From contig JADKHN010000001.1 of assembly GCA_016721725.1 (NCBI GenBank), forward strand, positions 682,001 to 746,000: a DNA stretch of 64,000 nt, in the 5' to 3' direction. This stretch comes from Chitinophagaceae bacterium. Its GTDB lineage: Bacteria > Bacteroidota > Bacteroidia > Chitinophagales > Chitinophagaceae. Positions 18,605 through 28,000 of this stretch are shown here, piece by piece. Position 1 is the first letter of the stretch. Every line of letters begins with the position of its first letter. The position numbers and the translations under genes were made by a program. The notes under the pieces are model-generated. The model searched no databases and was not told the origin of the DNA. It saw only the letters and a program-made list of their open reading frames with translations.

Positions 18605-18638
18605 AAGGCCGCAAAGAACTTCATTTCTTTGTGGCCTT
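18605..18638. repeat. Inverted repeat of the CAAAG/CTTTG family, just after a gene end
   Basis: AAGGCCGCAAAGAA and TTCTTTGTGGCCTT form a near-perfect 14-base stem with a short loop, about 20 bases after the coiled-coil gene. It resembles the longer CCACAAAGG-type repeats at 31209, 50026 and 60562 and could act as a terminator-like hairpin. Confidence 0.6.
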
Positions 18639-18900
18639 TGTGCTTGACCTGTTCTGTAGCCCCTGTGGCAAAAGATCTTTCCCCATTCCCGTTCGGTATT
18701 CAAAAAAGCCGGTTCGGAGGTAAAATTGCCCTTTTGGTGGCCTTTTAGTTTTTAACCCCCATTTCCCGATGTATGTTTACATCAGAAACCAATTATCCAA
18801 TATCCTGAAAGAAAGTCCAAATCCAAATCCTTAAGAAAACCGGTGGTTAAATATCCAAATCCTTAGAAAAAACCAATTACCACTGAACAAAAAAAGCTTC

Positions 18901-18926
18901 AATGCCTCCGTTAAAACGGGGGCATT
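18901..18926. terminator. Terminator-like hairpin in the 18583-19109 gap
   Basis: AATGCCTCCG, loop TTAAAA, CGGGGGCATT form a stem with one bulge, followed by CGGTTTT. The 527-base gap also holds two copies of CCAAATCCTTA(A/G)-GAAAA (18822-18840 and 18853-18872) and a second hairpin at 18934, but no gene. Confidence 0.6.
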
Positions 18927-18933
18927 CGGTTTT

Positions 18934-18978
18934 AAAGCCCCCTCCATCGCGATAGCTATCGGGATAGAGGGGCTTTTT
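18934..18978. terminator. Terminator hairpin carrying the GATAGCTATC palindrome at its tip
   Basis: AAAGCCCC...GGGGCTTTTT forms the outer stem. The loop is ATCGCGATAGCTATCGGGAT, one mismatch away from the 20-base palindrome ATCCCGATAGCTATCGGGAT that also sits in the tRNA-Asn D-loop (48038) and in a dispersed repeat (37175). The T-run at the right edge suggests rightward termination. Confidence 0.7.
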
Positions 18979-19023
18979 AATGGCTATTAACATTTCAATC
19001 ACCATAATTTATTAAACAGGTTT

Positions 19024-19053
19024 TTGATGTGTGTTCAGTCGCGGCTAACTTTG
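19024..19053 (+). promoter_or_regulatory. Bacteroidota-type promoter for the beta-barrel-like protein gene
   Basis: TTG at 19024-19026, a 19-base spacer and TAACTTTG at 19046-19053 match the Bacteroidota -33/-7 consensus exactly in both boxes and in spacing. The coding start is 57 bases downstream. Confidence 0.75.
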
Positions 19054-19109
19054 CGGCCGCCATCAGCGAAATAGTTCAGGCTGGTGTTTTTTCAATCTAA
19101 AACCCATTT

Positions 19110-19709
19110 ATGAAAAAGACGATCTTATCTGTATTCCTGTTCTGTTTTTTATGCCCCGCTTTCAGCCAGAGCTTCATGCATGGCGCGGGTATCACGGTAC
19201 TCGGCAGCAGCACCGGTGGCAATTTTTCCTATGGCGAGGGTTTAACCTATTCCCCCCGGTTCAATTTCGTTGAGAATGAAAAGCTTTCAGTGTCGGTGGG
19301 TATTCCACTCAGCCTGGCCATTTCAGTGAGTACCTCCACCGTGTATGATTCTTACTTTAACGATTATACCGATAATGTGTCTGTTGGATTTGTCATAAAC
19401 GCCCCCCTGATCGTCAACCTGAACATGGGCCGCGGCTCAACCAAAGAGAACAGGCAAAAATTCGGATACTTTGTCGGTGCGGGCTTCGGTTATCATCATG
19501 GCGATTTTTTGGTGGATGAAACGGATGCCCAGGGTTATAACTATGTCGGTTCCAGGAGCCTGAACACCTTTGGTCCGGCAGCCAATGCCGGGGTTCGTTT
19601 TGGCGTGGGTCGCAAATACCGCAATATCGAAGTGCGTCTTTCCTACATGAAAGGATTGAATGACACCAAACCGAATGTTTTCGGTATTTCGGGTTTATTC
19701 AATTTTTAA
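19110..19709 (+). CDS. Exported beta-barrel-like outer membrane protein
   Basis: The 199-residue protein has a signal peptide (MKKTILSVFLFCFLCPAFS, cleavage before QSF). It is followed by alternating aromatic and hydrophobic strands with glycine-rich turns ('FGYFVGAGFGYHHGDF', 'AGVRFGVGRKYRNIEVRLSYMKGL') ending in 'GISGLFNF', where a terminal phenylalanine is typical of outer membrane barrels. It looks like a small eight-strand porin-like barrel. No specific function can be assigned. It has its own strong promoter. Confidence 0.75.
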   Translation: MKKTILSVFLFCFLCPAFSQSFMHGAGITVLGSSTGGNFSYGEGLTYSPRFNFVENEKLSVSVGIPLSLAISVSTSTVYDSYFNDYTDNVSVGFVINAPLIVNLNMGRGSTKENRQKFGYFVGAGFGYHHGDFLVDETDAQGYNYVGSRSLNTFGPAANAGVRFGVGRKYRNIEVRLSYMKGLNDTKPNVFGISGLFNF

Positions 19710-19870
19710 GAAGGGGTCAAGCAGCTTCTATGATTCTCCCTGGTATGTCAGATTCAGTGAGGGATTACTTCGTGTTTTAGCGGGATAAAAAAATACGACA
19801 GCATCGCAAGATCAATTCATCTTCGCCAGGAAGACGCCTGCCCTGCAGTATTGGGGGGTGGACAAGGGAC

Positions 19871-19899
19871 TTGTTCATAAACAGTATGCCTTAACTTCG
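19871..19899 (+). promoter_or_regulatory. Promoter immediately upstream of the YgjV-like gene
   Basis: TTG at 19871-19873, an 18-base spacer and TAACTTCG at 19892-19899 (one mismatch to TAnnTTTG). The ATG at 19910 is only about 10 bases downstream, so the transcript would be leaderless or nearly so. Confidence 0.55.
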
Positions 19900-19909
19900 T
19901 CCTAAAATC

Positions 19910-20539
19910 ATGCTACAGGTCGCCCCTTATTTCGGATACCTCGCTTCCCTTTTGTTGATCATCGCCCTGTTGATGAGCAACGACCTGAAATTCCGTTGGT
20001 TCACCGCCGCCGGTAACATCGCTTTTATCTGTTATGCCCTTTTACTGAATGCCTTCCCGGTTCTCATCACTAATTGCATCCTGTTAACCATCAATGCCGC
20101 TTACCTGGTCAGGGTATACAGCAGGAAGGAAAAATTCGACCTGATCGAATTCACCGGGGAGGAAAAGATGGTCAGGAAATTCATGGAATTCCATCAAACC
20201 GATATCCAGGATTATTTCCCTGCTTTCAGCGAAGCGGATTTACCGGGGAATCTCAATTTCATTGTACTCCGTGACCTGGTGATCTCCAATATCTTCAGCG
20301 CCAGGATCTCACCGTCGGGTGATGCCGAAGTAGTATTGAACTATACACTGAAAAAATACCGCGACTATAAAGTGGGCAGGTATATTTTTGAAAAAGAGAA
20401 CCAGATACTGCTGGACAAAGGAGTGAAACGGATCGTGTATATGACCTCCGTTCATAAGAATCACCTGCGTTTTTTAAAGGTCATGGGATTTGAAAAACAA
20501 TCCATTCACGGCAGGGATTGTTTTGTGAAAAATATTTGA
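19910..20539 (+). CDS. Membrane protein with an acetyltransferase-like C-terminal region (YgjV-like)
   Basis: The 209-residue protein has three membrane helices in its first 70 residues (about 5-22, 27-44, 48-66), like the YgjV-type inner membrane family. A soluble domain of about 135 residues follows, ending 'LRFLKVMGFEKQSIHGRDCFVKNI', which resembles the final strand of a GNAT acetyltransferase. I cannot identify the acetyl-CoA P-loop, so the fold call is tentative. It is convergent with the gene at 20560. Function is unknown. Confidence 0.72.
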   Translation: MLQVAPYFGYLASLLLIIALLMSNDLKFRWFTAAGNIAFICYALLLNAFPVLITNCILLTINAAYLVRVYSRKEKFDLIEFTGEEKMVRKFMEFHQTDIQDYFPAFSEADLPGNLNFIVLRDLVISNIFSARISPSGDAEVVLNYTLKKYRDYKVGRYIFEKENQILLDKGVKRIVYMTSVHKNHLRFLKVMGFEKQSIHGRDCFVKNI

Positions 20540-20559
20540 GGACCTGCCTTCCCGTTCAT

Positions 20560-21624
20560 TTAAAGTTTCCTGATCTCTTCATCCAGGAAGGGGATGCACA
20601 TAAAATCGACCTTCTTATATTCCGAACGTTCATCCAGCGATGCCCGCAATTCCCGCAAAGCGGGGCGGTAATCTATCCCCGAATCCCGGAATCGCCTAAC
20701 GGTCAGCAATACCCGTTCCACTTCCCAGGAAAATTGTCCGGCATAAAAATGGGAGTCATGTGAACAACGACGGATATGTTCCCGGATCAACCTGGCCTGC
20801 ACCCCGATCCCCCTGCGGACCGGCTCGGCAAACAGTCCCGGTTCGTCCACGGCATGTGAAGCCAGGAAGGTGAAAACCTCCGGAGCCCAGTCGGTATCCA
20901 GCAACCGGATCAATTCCGCTTTCCATTCCGGGTTGGTCTTGAGCTTGGCCACGGCCCGGTCCTTTACCTCGGGGATCTTGTTGTAGTCGGTGAACACGAG
21001 AAGGAATACCAGGTTCTTATTCACATCAACCTCATCGATCTCCCGCATCATCCGTTTATTATTGTCATCATAATCGCTTTCCCGGCGTTTCTGCACGGCT
21101 GTGCGGTTACGATTCCGTTGGGTGACCAGGTCGGACAGGGCCGCCAGGATACCGGTCACCCCCAATACCCCATCAATGACCAGCGGCCATTGAACTACGG
21201 CAACCGGGACGGTTTGCCTGATCCCGCTGTTGAGCAGGATGGCGAAAATGAGGATCAGGGAACCGGGAACCAGGATTGGCACGAAAACAGAATAGAAACG
21301 GAGCAGGGGAGAAACAGGTCCGCTCTCATTTTTGAACAAAGCGCTCAGGGCGGTTGTGACCATGGCCGACAAAAATCCAAGGATAACCAGCAGGTATTTC
21401 ATGCCCTTATTGGCGGGGATCCAGTTGAAGCCCCCTTCCCCGGCCACCATGATCAAAGCGAGGGCCATACATACCGAAAAGGCGATGTACTGGAAGATGA
21501 TGCCCCAGATATAACTGACTGCCGCGTCGCCACCCCTTGGCGCTTTTTTGAAATACAAGACGGAGATCTGGGAAAACCAGATCAGGACTGAGATAAAAAG
21601 CAGGATGTTGCCGATGAGGGTCAT
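20560..21624 (-). CDS. Multi-pass membrane protein with a helical C-terminal domain, function unknown
   Basis: The 354-residue protein has about six hydrophobic segments in its first 185 residues (near 3-25, 38-60, 75-98, 112-138, 145-168). A soluble region rich in charged helices follows ('NKNLVFLLVFTDYNKIPEV', 'PEWKAELIRLLDTDWAPEVFTFLASHAV'), which resembles HEAT/armadillo-type packing. I do not recognise the family. The gene stands alone between a convergent neighbour and a divergent Crp-type regulator, from which it is separated by 147 bases. Confidence 0.72.
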   Translation of the reverse strand: MTLIGNILLFISVLIWFSQISVLYFKKAPRGGDAAVSYIWGIIFQYIAFSVCMALALIMVAGEGGFNWIPANKGMKYLLVILGFLSAMVTTALSALFKNESGPVSPLLRFYSVFVPILVPGSLILIFAILLNSGIRQTVPVAVVQWPLVIDGVLGVTGILAALSDLVTQRNRNRTAVQKRRESDYDDNNKRMMREIDEVDVNKNLVFLLVFTDYNKIPEVKDRAVAKLKTNPEWKAELIRLLDTDWAPEVFTFLASHAVDEPGLFAEPVRRGIGVQARLIREHIRRCSHDSHFYAGQFSWEVERVLLTVRRFRDSGIDYRPALRELRASLDERSEYKKVDFMCIPFLDEEIRKL

Positions 21625-21771
21625 GTATTATACTTAGAAAACAAATCTCAAAAGACAAAAGTGCAATAAACCCGCTTAGAAAAAAAACAATTCGCCCATT
21701 ACCGTTCATGATCGCCTGAATGGTCTTCGTTGCTGCTGACAATATGATTAACTTTAGGAAATACATGCACC

Positions 21772-22338
21772 GTGATGGATCAGCTGTTTCAATATTTCAA
21801 CAAGTTCAACCCGCTGGATCAAGAGGCCATGCAGGCGATCGAAGCCATCAGCCGGATCATTACGATAAAAAAGAACCAGGACCTGCAACCGATCGGCCAT
21901 ACCTGCAAGACCATCTATTTCATTAAAAAGGGCATGGCCCGCATTTATTATTACAAGGATGGCATCGACATAACGGACAGCTTTGCTTTTGAGAACAAGA
22001 TCATCGTTCGGGTGGAAAGCCTGTTCACCGGGAAACCCAGCCGGAAAGCCATCCAGGCCATGGAAGATTCGGAGATCATTGCCATCGACGCCGCCAAATT
22101 GTTCAAATTATATGATCGTTACCCGGGGATAGAACGCTTATTCCGGAAAATATTTGAAGCCAGCCATGTGGAAACGGTGAACCGGATCGAAGGGATCCAG
22201 TTTCATTCTGCCGAAGAGCGATATAAGGCGCTGCTCAGCGAAGCGCCCGACATCATAAAACGTGTTCCTCTCAAATACATCGCATCCTACCTCGGCATCA
22301 CTCCCGTAAGCCTAAGCCGCATCCGCGGGCAACGCTGA
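21772..22338 (+). CDS. Crp/Fnr-family transcriptional regulator
   Basis: The 188-residue protein has the cyclic-nucleotide-binding beta-roll ('LQPIGHTCKTIYFIKKGMARIYYYKDGIDITDSF', about residues 36-70). Its C-terminal helix-turn-helix is 'VPLKYIASYLGITPVSLSRIRGQR', with recognition helix TPVSLSRIR. Short Bacteroidota members of this family often lack the cAMP-contacting arginine, and I do not see the canonical RxS phosphate cassette here. It lies 66 bases before an MFS transporter gene that it may regulate. A weak promoter (TTG 21730, TAACTTTA 21749) precedes it. Confidence 0.88.
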   Translation: MMDQLFQYFNKFNPLDQEAMQAIEAISRIITIKKNQDLQPIGHTCKTIYFIKKGMARIYYYKDGIDITDSFAFENKIIVRVESLFTGKPSRKAIQAMEDSEIIAIDAAKLFKLYDRYPGIERLFRKIFEASHVETVNRIEGIQFHSAEERYKALLSEAPDIIKRVPLKYIASYLGITPVSLSRIRGQR

Positions 22339-22403
22339 TTATTTATCTTATGATAAGAGAATAGCCATTTTCAAAATTCACCTTTGGGAACTAAAGTTCA
22401 ATC

Positions 22404-23714
22404 ATGGGTGTCGTAAGGAAAATGCATGTTCAACTGGGCCTGAAAGCGAACTGGAAACAGTTCACTTTACTGGTGATCATCAATGCCTTTGTTGGTGGCA
22501 TGGTGGGACTGGAACGGAGTATCCTGCCCCGGATCGCGGATGCTGAATTTCACATCGCGGCTAAAACAGCGATCCTTTCCTTCATCATTGTATTCGGTAT
22601 TATAAAAGCCATCACCAATTATTACACCGGGGTACTGGCGAATAAATTCGGCAGGAGGAATTTACTCCTGGCCGGGTGGATCATCGCCCTGCCCATTCCC
22701 TTCCTGTTGATGTGGGCGCCATCCTGGGGCTGGATCATCGCGGCCAATGTACTCCTGGGCATCAACCAGGGGCTCACCTGGTCCAGTACCGTGGTGATGA
22801 AGATCGACCTCGTGGGTGAGAAGGAACGGGGCTTTGCGATGGGACTGAATGAATTCGCCGGTTACCTGGCGGTGGCGCTGGTCGCCTTTCTGACCGGTTG
22901 GATCGCCAGTGAATACGGGATCAGGCCCTATCCCTTTTATGTGGGGATCGTACTGGTGGCCCTGGGGTTACTGGGCAGTTTGTTTTTTATCCGGGACACC
23001 AAGCACCATGTGGCGTTGGAAACAGTCACCAATAACATACCCAGGCTAAAGCATATCTTTTGGGAAACAACCTGGAAGAACAGGAACCTGGGATCCGTGA
23101 CCCAGGCCGGTTTGATCAATAACCTGAACGATGGCATGGTATGGGGCATCTTACCCATCCTGTTGGCGACGAAGGGTTTTAGCCTCGGGGAGATCGGATT
23201 GATTACGGCCATCTATCCGGCCGTTTGGGGCATCGGACAATTAATCACCGGCCGTATGTCGGATATCTTTTGTAAGAAAGACATGATGTTCACCGGCATG
23301 GTGTTGCAAGCCATCGCGCTCATCGCCCTGATCTGGGCGAACAGCCTGTTGGTTTTTATTTTGATCTCCGCATTGCTGGGATGGGGAACAGCCATGGTCT
23401 ATCCTACCTTCCTGGCCACGGTTGCGGAAAATACCCATCCGCTGGACCGCGCGAAAAGCATTGGCATATTCAGGTTGTGGAGAGACCTGGGATACGCGAT
23501 CGGGGCCCTGCTCACCGGCCTGATCGCCGACCTGGTCAATGTGCAGGCGGCCATCCTTTTCATCGGGGTGCTTACGTTTATCTCCGCAGGGATCATCCGT
23601 TACAGGATGCATTGTAAGACAAAGGATCTGGTCAACCCGGGTGACCGGAAAAAAATTGACCCCGGACCTGTATCGGGTCCATTCCGTGAAAACTACCTGT
23701 TCACTACAAAATAA
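22404..23714 (+). CDS. MFS transporter
   Basis: The 436-residue protein has twelve predicted membrane helices and the MFS signature between helices 2 and 3 ('GVLANKFGRRNLLLAG', about residues 75-90), with an equivalent 'GRMSDIFCKKDMM' in the second half. The substrate cannot be told from sequence; drug or metal efflux is plausible. It follows the Crp-like gene on the same strand. The C-terminal 30 residues are polar and cytoplasmic. Confidence 0.88.
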   Translation: MGVVRKMHVQLGLKANWKQFTLLVIINAFVGGMVGLERSILPRIADAEFHIAAKTAILSFIIVFGIIKAITNYYTGVLANKFGRRNLLLAGWIIALPIPFLLMWAPSWGWIIAANVLLGINQGLTWSSTVVMKIDLVGEKERGFAMGLNEFAGYLAVALVAFLTGWIASEYGIRPYPFYVGIVLVALGLLGSLFFIRDTKHHVALETVTNNIPRLKHIFWETTWKNRNLGSVTQAGLINNLNDGMVWGILPILLATKGFSLGEIGLITAIYPAVWGIGQLITGRMSDIFCKKDMMFTGMVLQAIALIALIWANSLLVFILISALLGWGTAMVYPTFLATVAENTHPLDRAKSIGIFRLWRDLGYAIGALLTGLIADLVNVQAAILFIGVLTFISAGIIRYRMHCKTKDLVNPGDRKKIDPGPVSGPFRENYLFTTK

Positions 23715-23764
23715 AAGGGATCCGTTCCAAAAATCCGGAGCCCTGCCTGAGAGAGGCTGCCCCG

Positions 23765-23833
23765 TCATTTCACCAGCACCCCGTATCTCCAGGCATCGAG
23801 GGTAACCGAATCATCTCCTTTCAAGGTGGAGGT
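23765..23833 (-). pseudogene. Possible 3' remnant of a degraded gene
   Basis: The minus strand reads an open stretch ending 'TSTLKGDDSVTLDAWRYGVLVK' and a stop, preceded by an in-frame TAG. The phrase has the look of the terminal beta-sandwich of a carbohydrate-active enzyme, but only 22 codons survive. The rest of the 400-base gap (23715-24114) holds a hairpin repeat at 23889 and no other gene. Confidence 0.25.
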
Positions 23834-23888
23834 CTATGTCTGCTGGTCAGAAATAGCGTGGTGTTTTTTTGTGGATATATACATTTTG

Positions 23889-23905
23889 ATTCGTCAGAGA
23901 CGAAT
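23889..23905. repeat. ATTCGTC-AGA-GACGAAT hairpin repeat
   Basis: Perfect 7-base arms close a three-base AGA loop, followed by TGACCA. The same hairpin with loop GGA and the same flank occurs at 62022, and a variant with changed but still paired arms is at 62049. Confidence 0.7.
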
Positions 23906-24114
23906 GACCAAACCATCCCTGTCTGCCGAACTGGCTCCGTCATAGCGGCTACGCAAAGGCCGACAGGCAGGCTTCCCTCAATTCTTCGCGACAGGCTTCG
24001 GTACGAGAACGAGCATGCCCTTTGTGGTAATCATGTAAGCAATAGGAGAACTTGTGTAACAAATAAGGGGTTGTACTGGTAGACCTTTGATCTTCATAAA
24101 TCAAATCAACTACC

Positions 24115-24549
24115 ATGAAAAAGCTATTATTCATATCCACATTACTGTTTTCCTTTTTCGCCTTGTTCTCTTCCTGTTCGAAATCGGATCCGGGTGTGAT
24201 CAACCCTACCAACACCAGCGCCATCCTGGTGCAAAGTAACTGGAGGATAACCTATTACAGCGATAACGGCACTGAAGGCACCTCAGATTTTAACGGATTC
24301 AAATTCACGTTCTCTGCCAATGGAACCGTCTCGGCAGCCAATGATATTTTGGCGATCCCCGGAAACTGGAGTTCATATTCGGATGATAGCCGGAATAACC
24401 TGTTGTTGAATTTCAGCAATATCCTTCCCGTGATCGCCACATTGAATCACGACTGGCATATCATTGAAAAAACGACCATTAAAATTCGCCTGGAAGATGT
24501 GAGTGGCGGAGGTGGCGGGACTGACTACCTTACCCTGGAAAGGAATTAA
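24115..24549 (+). CDS. Lipoprotein, lipocalin-like, function unknown
   Basis: The 144-residue protein has a lipoprotein signal ending in 'LFSSCSK', with the lipobox cysteine near residue 21. The mature part starts 'LVQSNWRITYYSDNG' and continues with beta strands ('FNGFKFTFSANGTVSA', 'NNLLLNFSNILP', 'KTTIKIRLEDVSGG'). This layout (W-R-I-T after the tether, alternating strands) resembles the lipocalin-like lipoproteins common in Bacteroidota. No ligand can be inferred. Confidence 0.75.
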   Translation: MKKLLFISTLLFSFFALFSSCSKSDPGVINPTNTSAILVQSNWRITYYSDNGTEGTSDFNGFKFTFSANGTVSAANDILAIPGNWSSYSDDSRNNLLLNFSNILPVIATLNHDWHIIEKTTIKIRLEDVSGGGGGTDYLTLERN

Positions 24550-24592
24550 CCGGTTCCTGTTAAACTCTATGACTCAAGCCTGCTTCGGGAGT

Positions 24593-24940
24593 TTATTGTT
24601 TGGGTTGGGGCAGTAATTCAAAATACGAGACCACGAATTTATCCCCCACCACATTCCCCTGCACTTTGGCTTTCCTTATCGCATTACAAAAACCATCCTT
24701 GCCATGGGCGTCTCCATGATCATCGATTTCCGTGCCTTCCACCAGGTAGGGCTTGCCTTCGAATCTTACCGCAAGCGGGCAACCCTTGGCTTTCATTTTG
24801 AACTGGCAGGTACCACAGGAGGCTTCCAGTTCATAAACAGCTTTGGTTGGATCAAGAACCATTCTCTTTTTAGTGTCATTCTGGGAAAAAGAGGACAGGC
24901 AGATCAATGATACCAGGCTGAACAAAAAGATTTTTTTCAT
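24593..24940 (-). CDS. Small exported cysteine-rich protein (DUF6370-like)
   Basis: The start is best placed at the ATG at 24940 (MKKIFLFSLVSLICLSSFSQ, a signal peptide); the upstream ATG adds 14 residues of no value. The mature protein of about 95 residues has 'ASCGTCQFKMKAKGCPLAVRF' and 'DDHGDAHGKDGFCNAIRKAKVQG', giving four cysteines and several His/Asp that could bind a metal or form disulfides. I recall this as the DUF6370 family, which has no known function. It stands alone between two convergent or unrelated genes. Confidence 0.75.
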   Translation of the reverse strand: MKKIFLFSLVSLICLSSFSQNDTKKRMVLDPTKAVYELEASCGTCQFKMKAKGCPLAVRFEGKPYLVEGTEIDDHGDAHGKDGFCNAIRKAKVQGNVVGDKFVVSYFELLPQPKQ

Positions 24941-25042
24941 GTAGTTTGTTTTTATTATTCCCATTCCATTAAAATTAATCAAAAGAAATTAAACTCCCGG
25001 GAAGCCGGCATATAATGCATATAGTCCGTTTCCCGCCAAAGA

Positions 25043-28000
25043 TCAATTCAACTTGATGAACTTCTCCACCACAAATTCCTCTTCCTCATAAGTCGTAACC
25101 TTAATTGTATATTGGCCTCCGGACAAGTTGCTCACATCCAATATCGTTTGGCTCAAGCCAGCGCCCAATGATCTGCTGGTTCGACTGACCAGGCGGCCGA
25201 TCGCATCATAGATCGAGAAGTCAACATCCCCTGCTGCAGGCAGATCAATCACCACATACAAAACAGACCGGGCCGGGTTCGGATAGATGCCGGTAACCGG
25301 CCTGGGGATCGCCTGCGTATTCAAGGCAAAAGAGGAAAAAGCCGTCAGGTTGTTGAGCGATTGGGTGAATGGCTCGGTACCCGTTGCATTGGTGGCCGAA
25401 CCGGTGGTCCAGGTAGTACCGTTATGCCGCATCACATAACAGCGGCTTCGGGTAAAACCGGATAGTTCCTGCACACCGGACCATTGCAGTTTCAGGTTCA
25501 CATTGCTGCCCCCAGATATGCCTTCATTGATGATCCAGGTGCGGTCGACCACCTGGCTGCTGTACAATGTTCCGGAAACGCCATTGACAAATACACCCTG
25601 TTTCACCCTAACCGTGAAATTATCGGTCAGGTGCCCCGCATTGCCCGAGAGGACCACCGGGTTATAGCTGGCTGCATCACTTCCCACCGGAATGGCCCGG
25701 CTTTCGCCTGCCGCCAGGTTCAACACCACCACAAAACCTGATCCGTTGGTAATGATATGGGAAGCCGAAGAGCCCAGGCTGGTGGAGGCCAGCGAAATGT
25801 TGAAACCACCAACCGTGATATGACCATTGGTCAGGGTGAGTGTTCCGGTTACGGCTGCAAGTCCTCCCAGGATCACACCACCGGCCCCATTCATGGTGAC
25901 ATTGATGGTACTGAATCCGGGAATGGATTGTGGAGCGCCCCCCCTGAAAGCCAGGTTACCGGCCGTAGCATTGAACACGCCGTTCCGGATCAGGTTCCCG
26001 TAGATCTCCAGTAATCCCCCAGTACCCACCGTAAGCAAAGCTCCTGTATTGATGGTGATGTGGCGGGCTGCCCCGGTTCCCCCGCTGAGGTTGGGCATAT
26101 TGGGAGCGCCGGCCGGGATCAACACATCGGTAGCGGACGTAGGTATCCCTCCGCACCAGTTGGATGCGGTATTCCAGTTGCTGCTGGTGATCCCGATCCA
26201 GGTTCCGGTAGCCGTTACCGTAAGTATGGCGGTTGCTGATGTGATGCTGCCGCAGGTCCCGCTCACCACCACATCATAGTTTCCGGCATCGCCGGCAGTT
26301 ACCCCGGTCAGGGTATAAGAGGAGTTGGTTGCTCCGGCAATATTCCCGCCGCCCTTCCTCCATTGATAAGTTAAACTGCCCCCTGTAGCCACAACCGTGA
26401 AGGTTACATTCCCACCGACGCACAAGGCTTGGCTGAGGGGCTGCGTAGTAATGGTTGTGCCCACATTAACAGTGAGCGCGGCAGAATTGGAAGTCTCTGT
26501 GCCGCAGGTACCGGTCACCACCACATCGTAATTGCCGGCATCGCCAGCTACGACGCCTGTTATGGTATAGGTGGCATTGGTAGCGCCGCCGATATTCACG
26601 GTATTCTTTCTCCATTGGTAACTAAGTCCGGTACCGGTAGCGGCAACGGTAAAACTTACATTGACGCCGGCGCAAACCGACTGGCTGGCGGGCTGGATAC
26701 TAATGACCGTGCCCGCATTGATCGTGAGCGTGGCGATATTGGAAGTCGCTGTTCCGCAGGTTCCTGTAACCACCACGTCATAATTGCCGGCATCACCCGC
26801 TGCAACTCCGGTCAGGGTATAAGAAGCATTGGTCGCGCCGCCGATATTCACGGTATTCTTTCTCCATTGGTAACTGAGCCCGGTACCCGAAGCCACAACG
26901 GTGAAGGTCACGTTGGCGCCGGTACATACCGACTGGCTGGCGGGTTGTGTGGTGATGGCAGTACCGGCGTTCACGGTGAGCACAGCAATATTTGAGGTTA
27001 ACGGTCCGCAGGCGCCGGTCACCACTACATCATAATTGCCGGCATCGCCAACCGTTACGCCCGTTATGGTATAAGAAGCATTGGTCGCGCCGCCGATATT
27101 CACGGTATTCTTTCTCCACTGGTAACTGAGACCAGTACCCGAAGCTACAACGGTAAAGGTCACGTTGGCGCCGGCACAAACGGTTTGTGAAACAGGATGC
27201 GTTGCGATGGAAACCGGTTGATTCACCGAGATCATCACGGTATTGGAATAGGAGGAAGTGGGTCCGACCGAACAGGTCACTTTCAACCGGTACCAGGTGG
27301 TGCTGGTGATGGTGCCCGTGGATGCAGAGGCGGGATTGGTTTGTCCGGCCAGGTCATTGATGTTGGTCACGAAATTATCATTGGAATACTGCCATTGATA
27401 ACTGATGCTGGCGCCCCCGGAATAACCTGTAGCGGTTACCGTACCCGAGCCCGAATTACAGAAGGGTCCGGATGAAGTGGCCGCCGTACCGCCGGTCGGG
27501 GTTGAACAGGCGGCAGGACTGAACTCAATGGCACCGGGATCGGGATTGGCGCTTCGCACCACATCGAAGAAATCATCCAGGATGCCGCCTACCGCGGTGG
27601 TACCCATGGTAGCGCCATCCACCGTTCCATTCGTTGGTTGAAGATCCCCGGCGGGCAGGTTGACGAACTGCGGATCGGCAAAGACCGAATTGGCGTCTTT
27701 ACCGGTGAGCGTTTGCCAGTCGCTGAACGTGGTGTAAGTGGTGCTGCCGATCTGTCCATAGGTTTGCGTTCCTCCCGGTGCGTTCAGGTAGGTGGCATTG
27801 TAATTGGAGGTCAATGGTGCGGAGGATGCGGCCACATCGATGATCCTTTTTATACCCGTACCGCCCCGGGTGACCACAAAAATATTATTCCGGATATCCA
27901 TGCCGTTCTGCGTGGTCAGGTTCGAAAGATTGAGCGCATTGGTATTGGACGTACTGGCGCCGGTGGCGTTATTCAATACGATGGTGTTGTGGTAGATGTT

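Noticed and set aside
26429..26995. 188-residue plus-strand frame rich in Gly, His and Ile inside the T9SS gene
   Set aside because: It is the antisense shadow of the Ig repeats; its repetitive composition mirrors them and it has no signal, motif or start context of its own.
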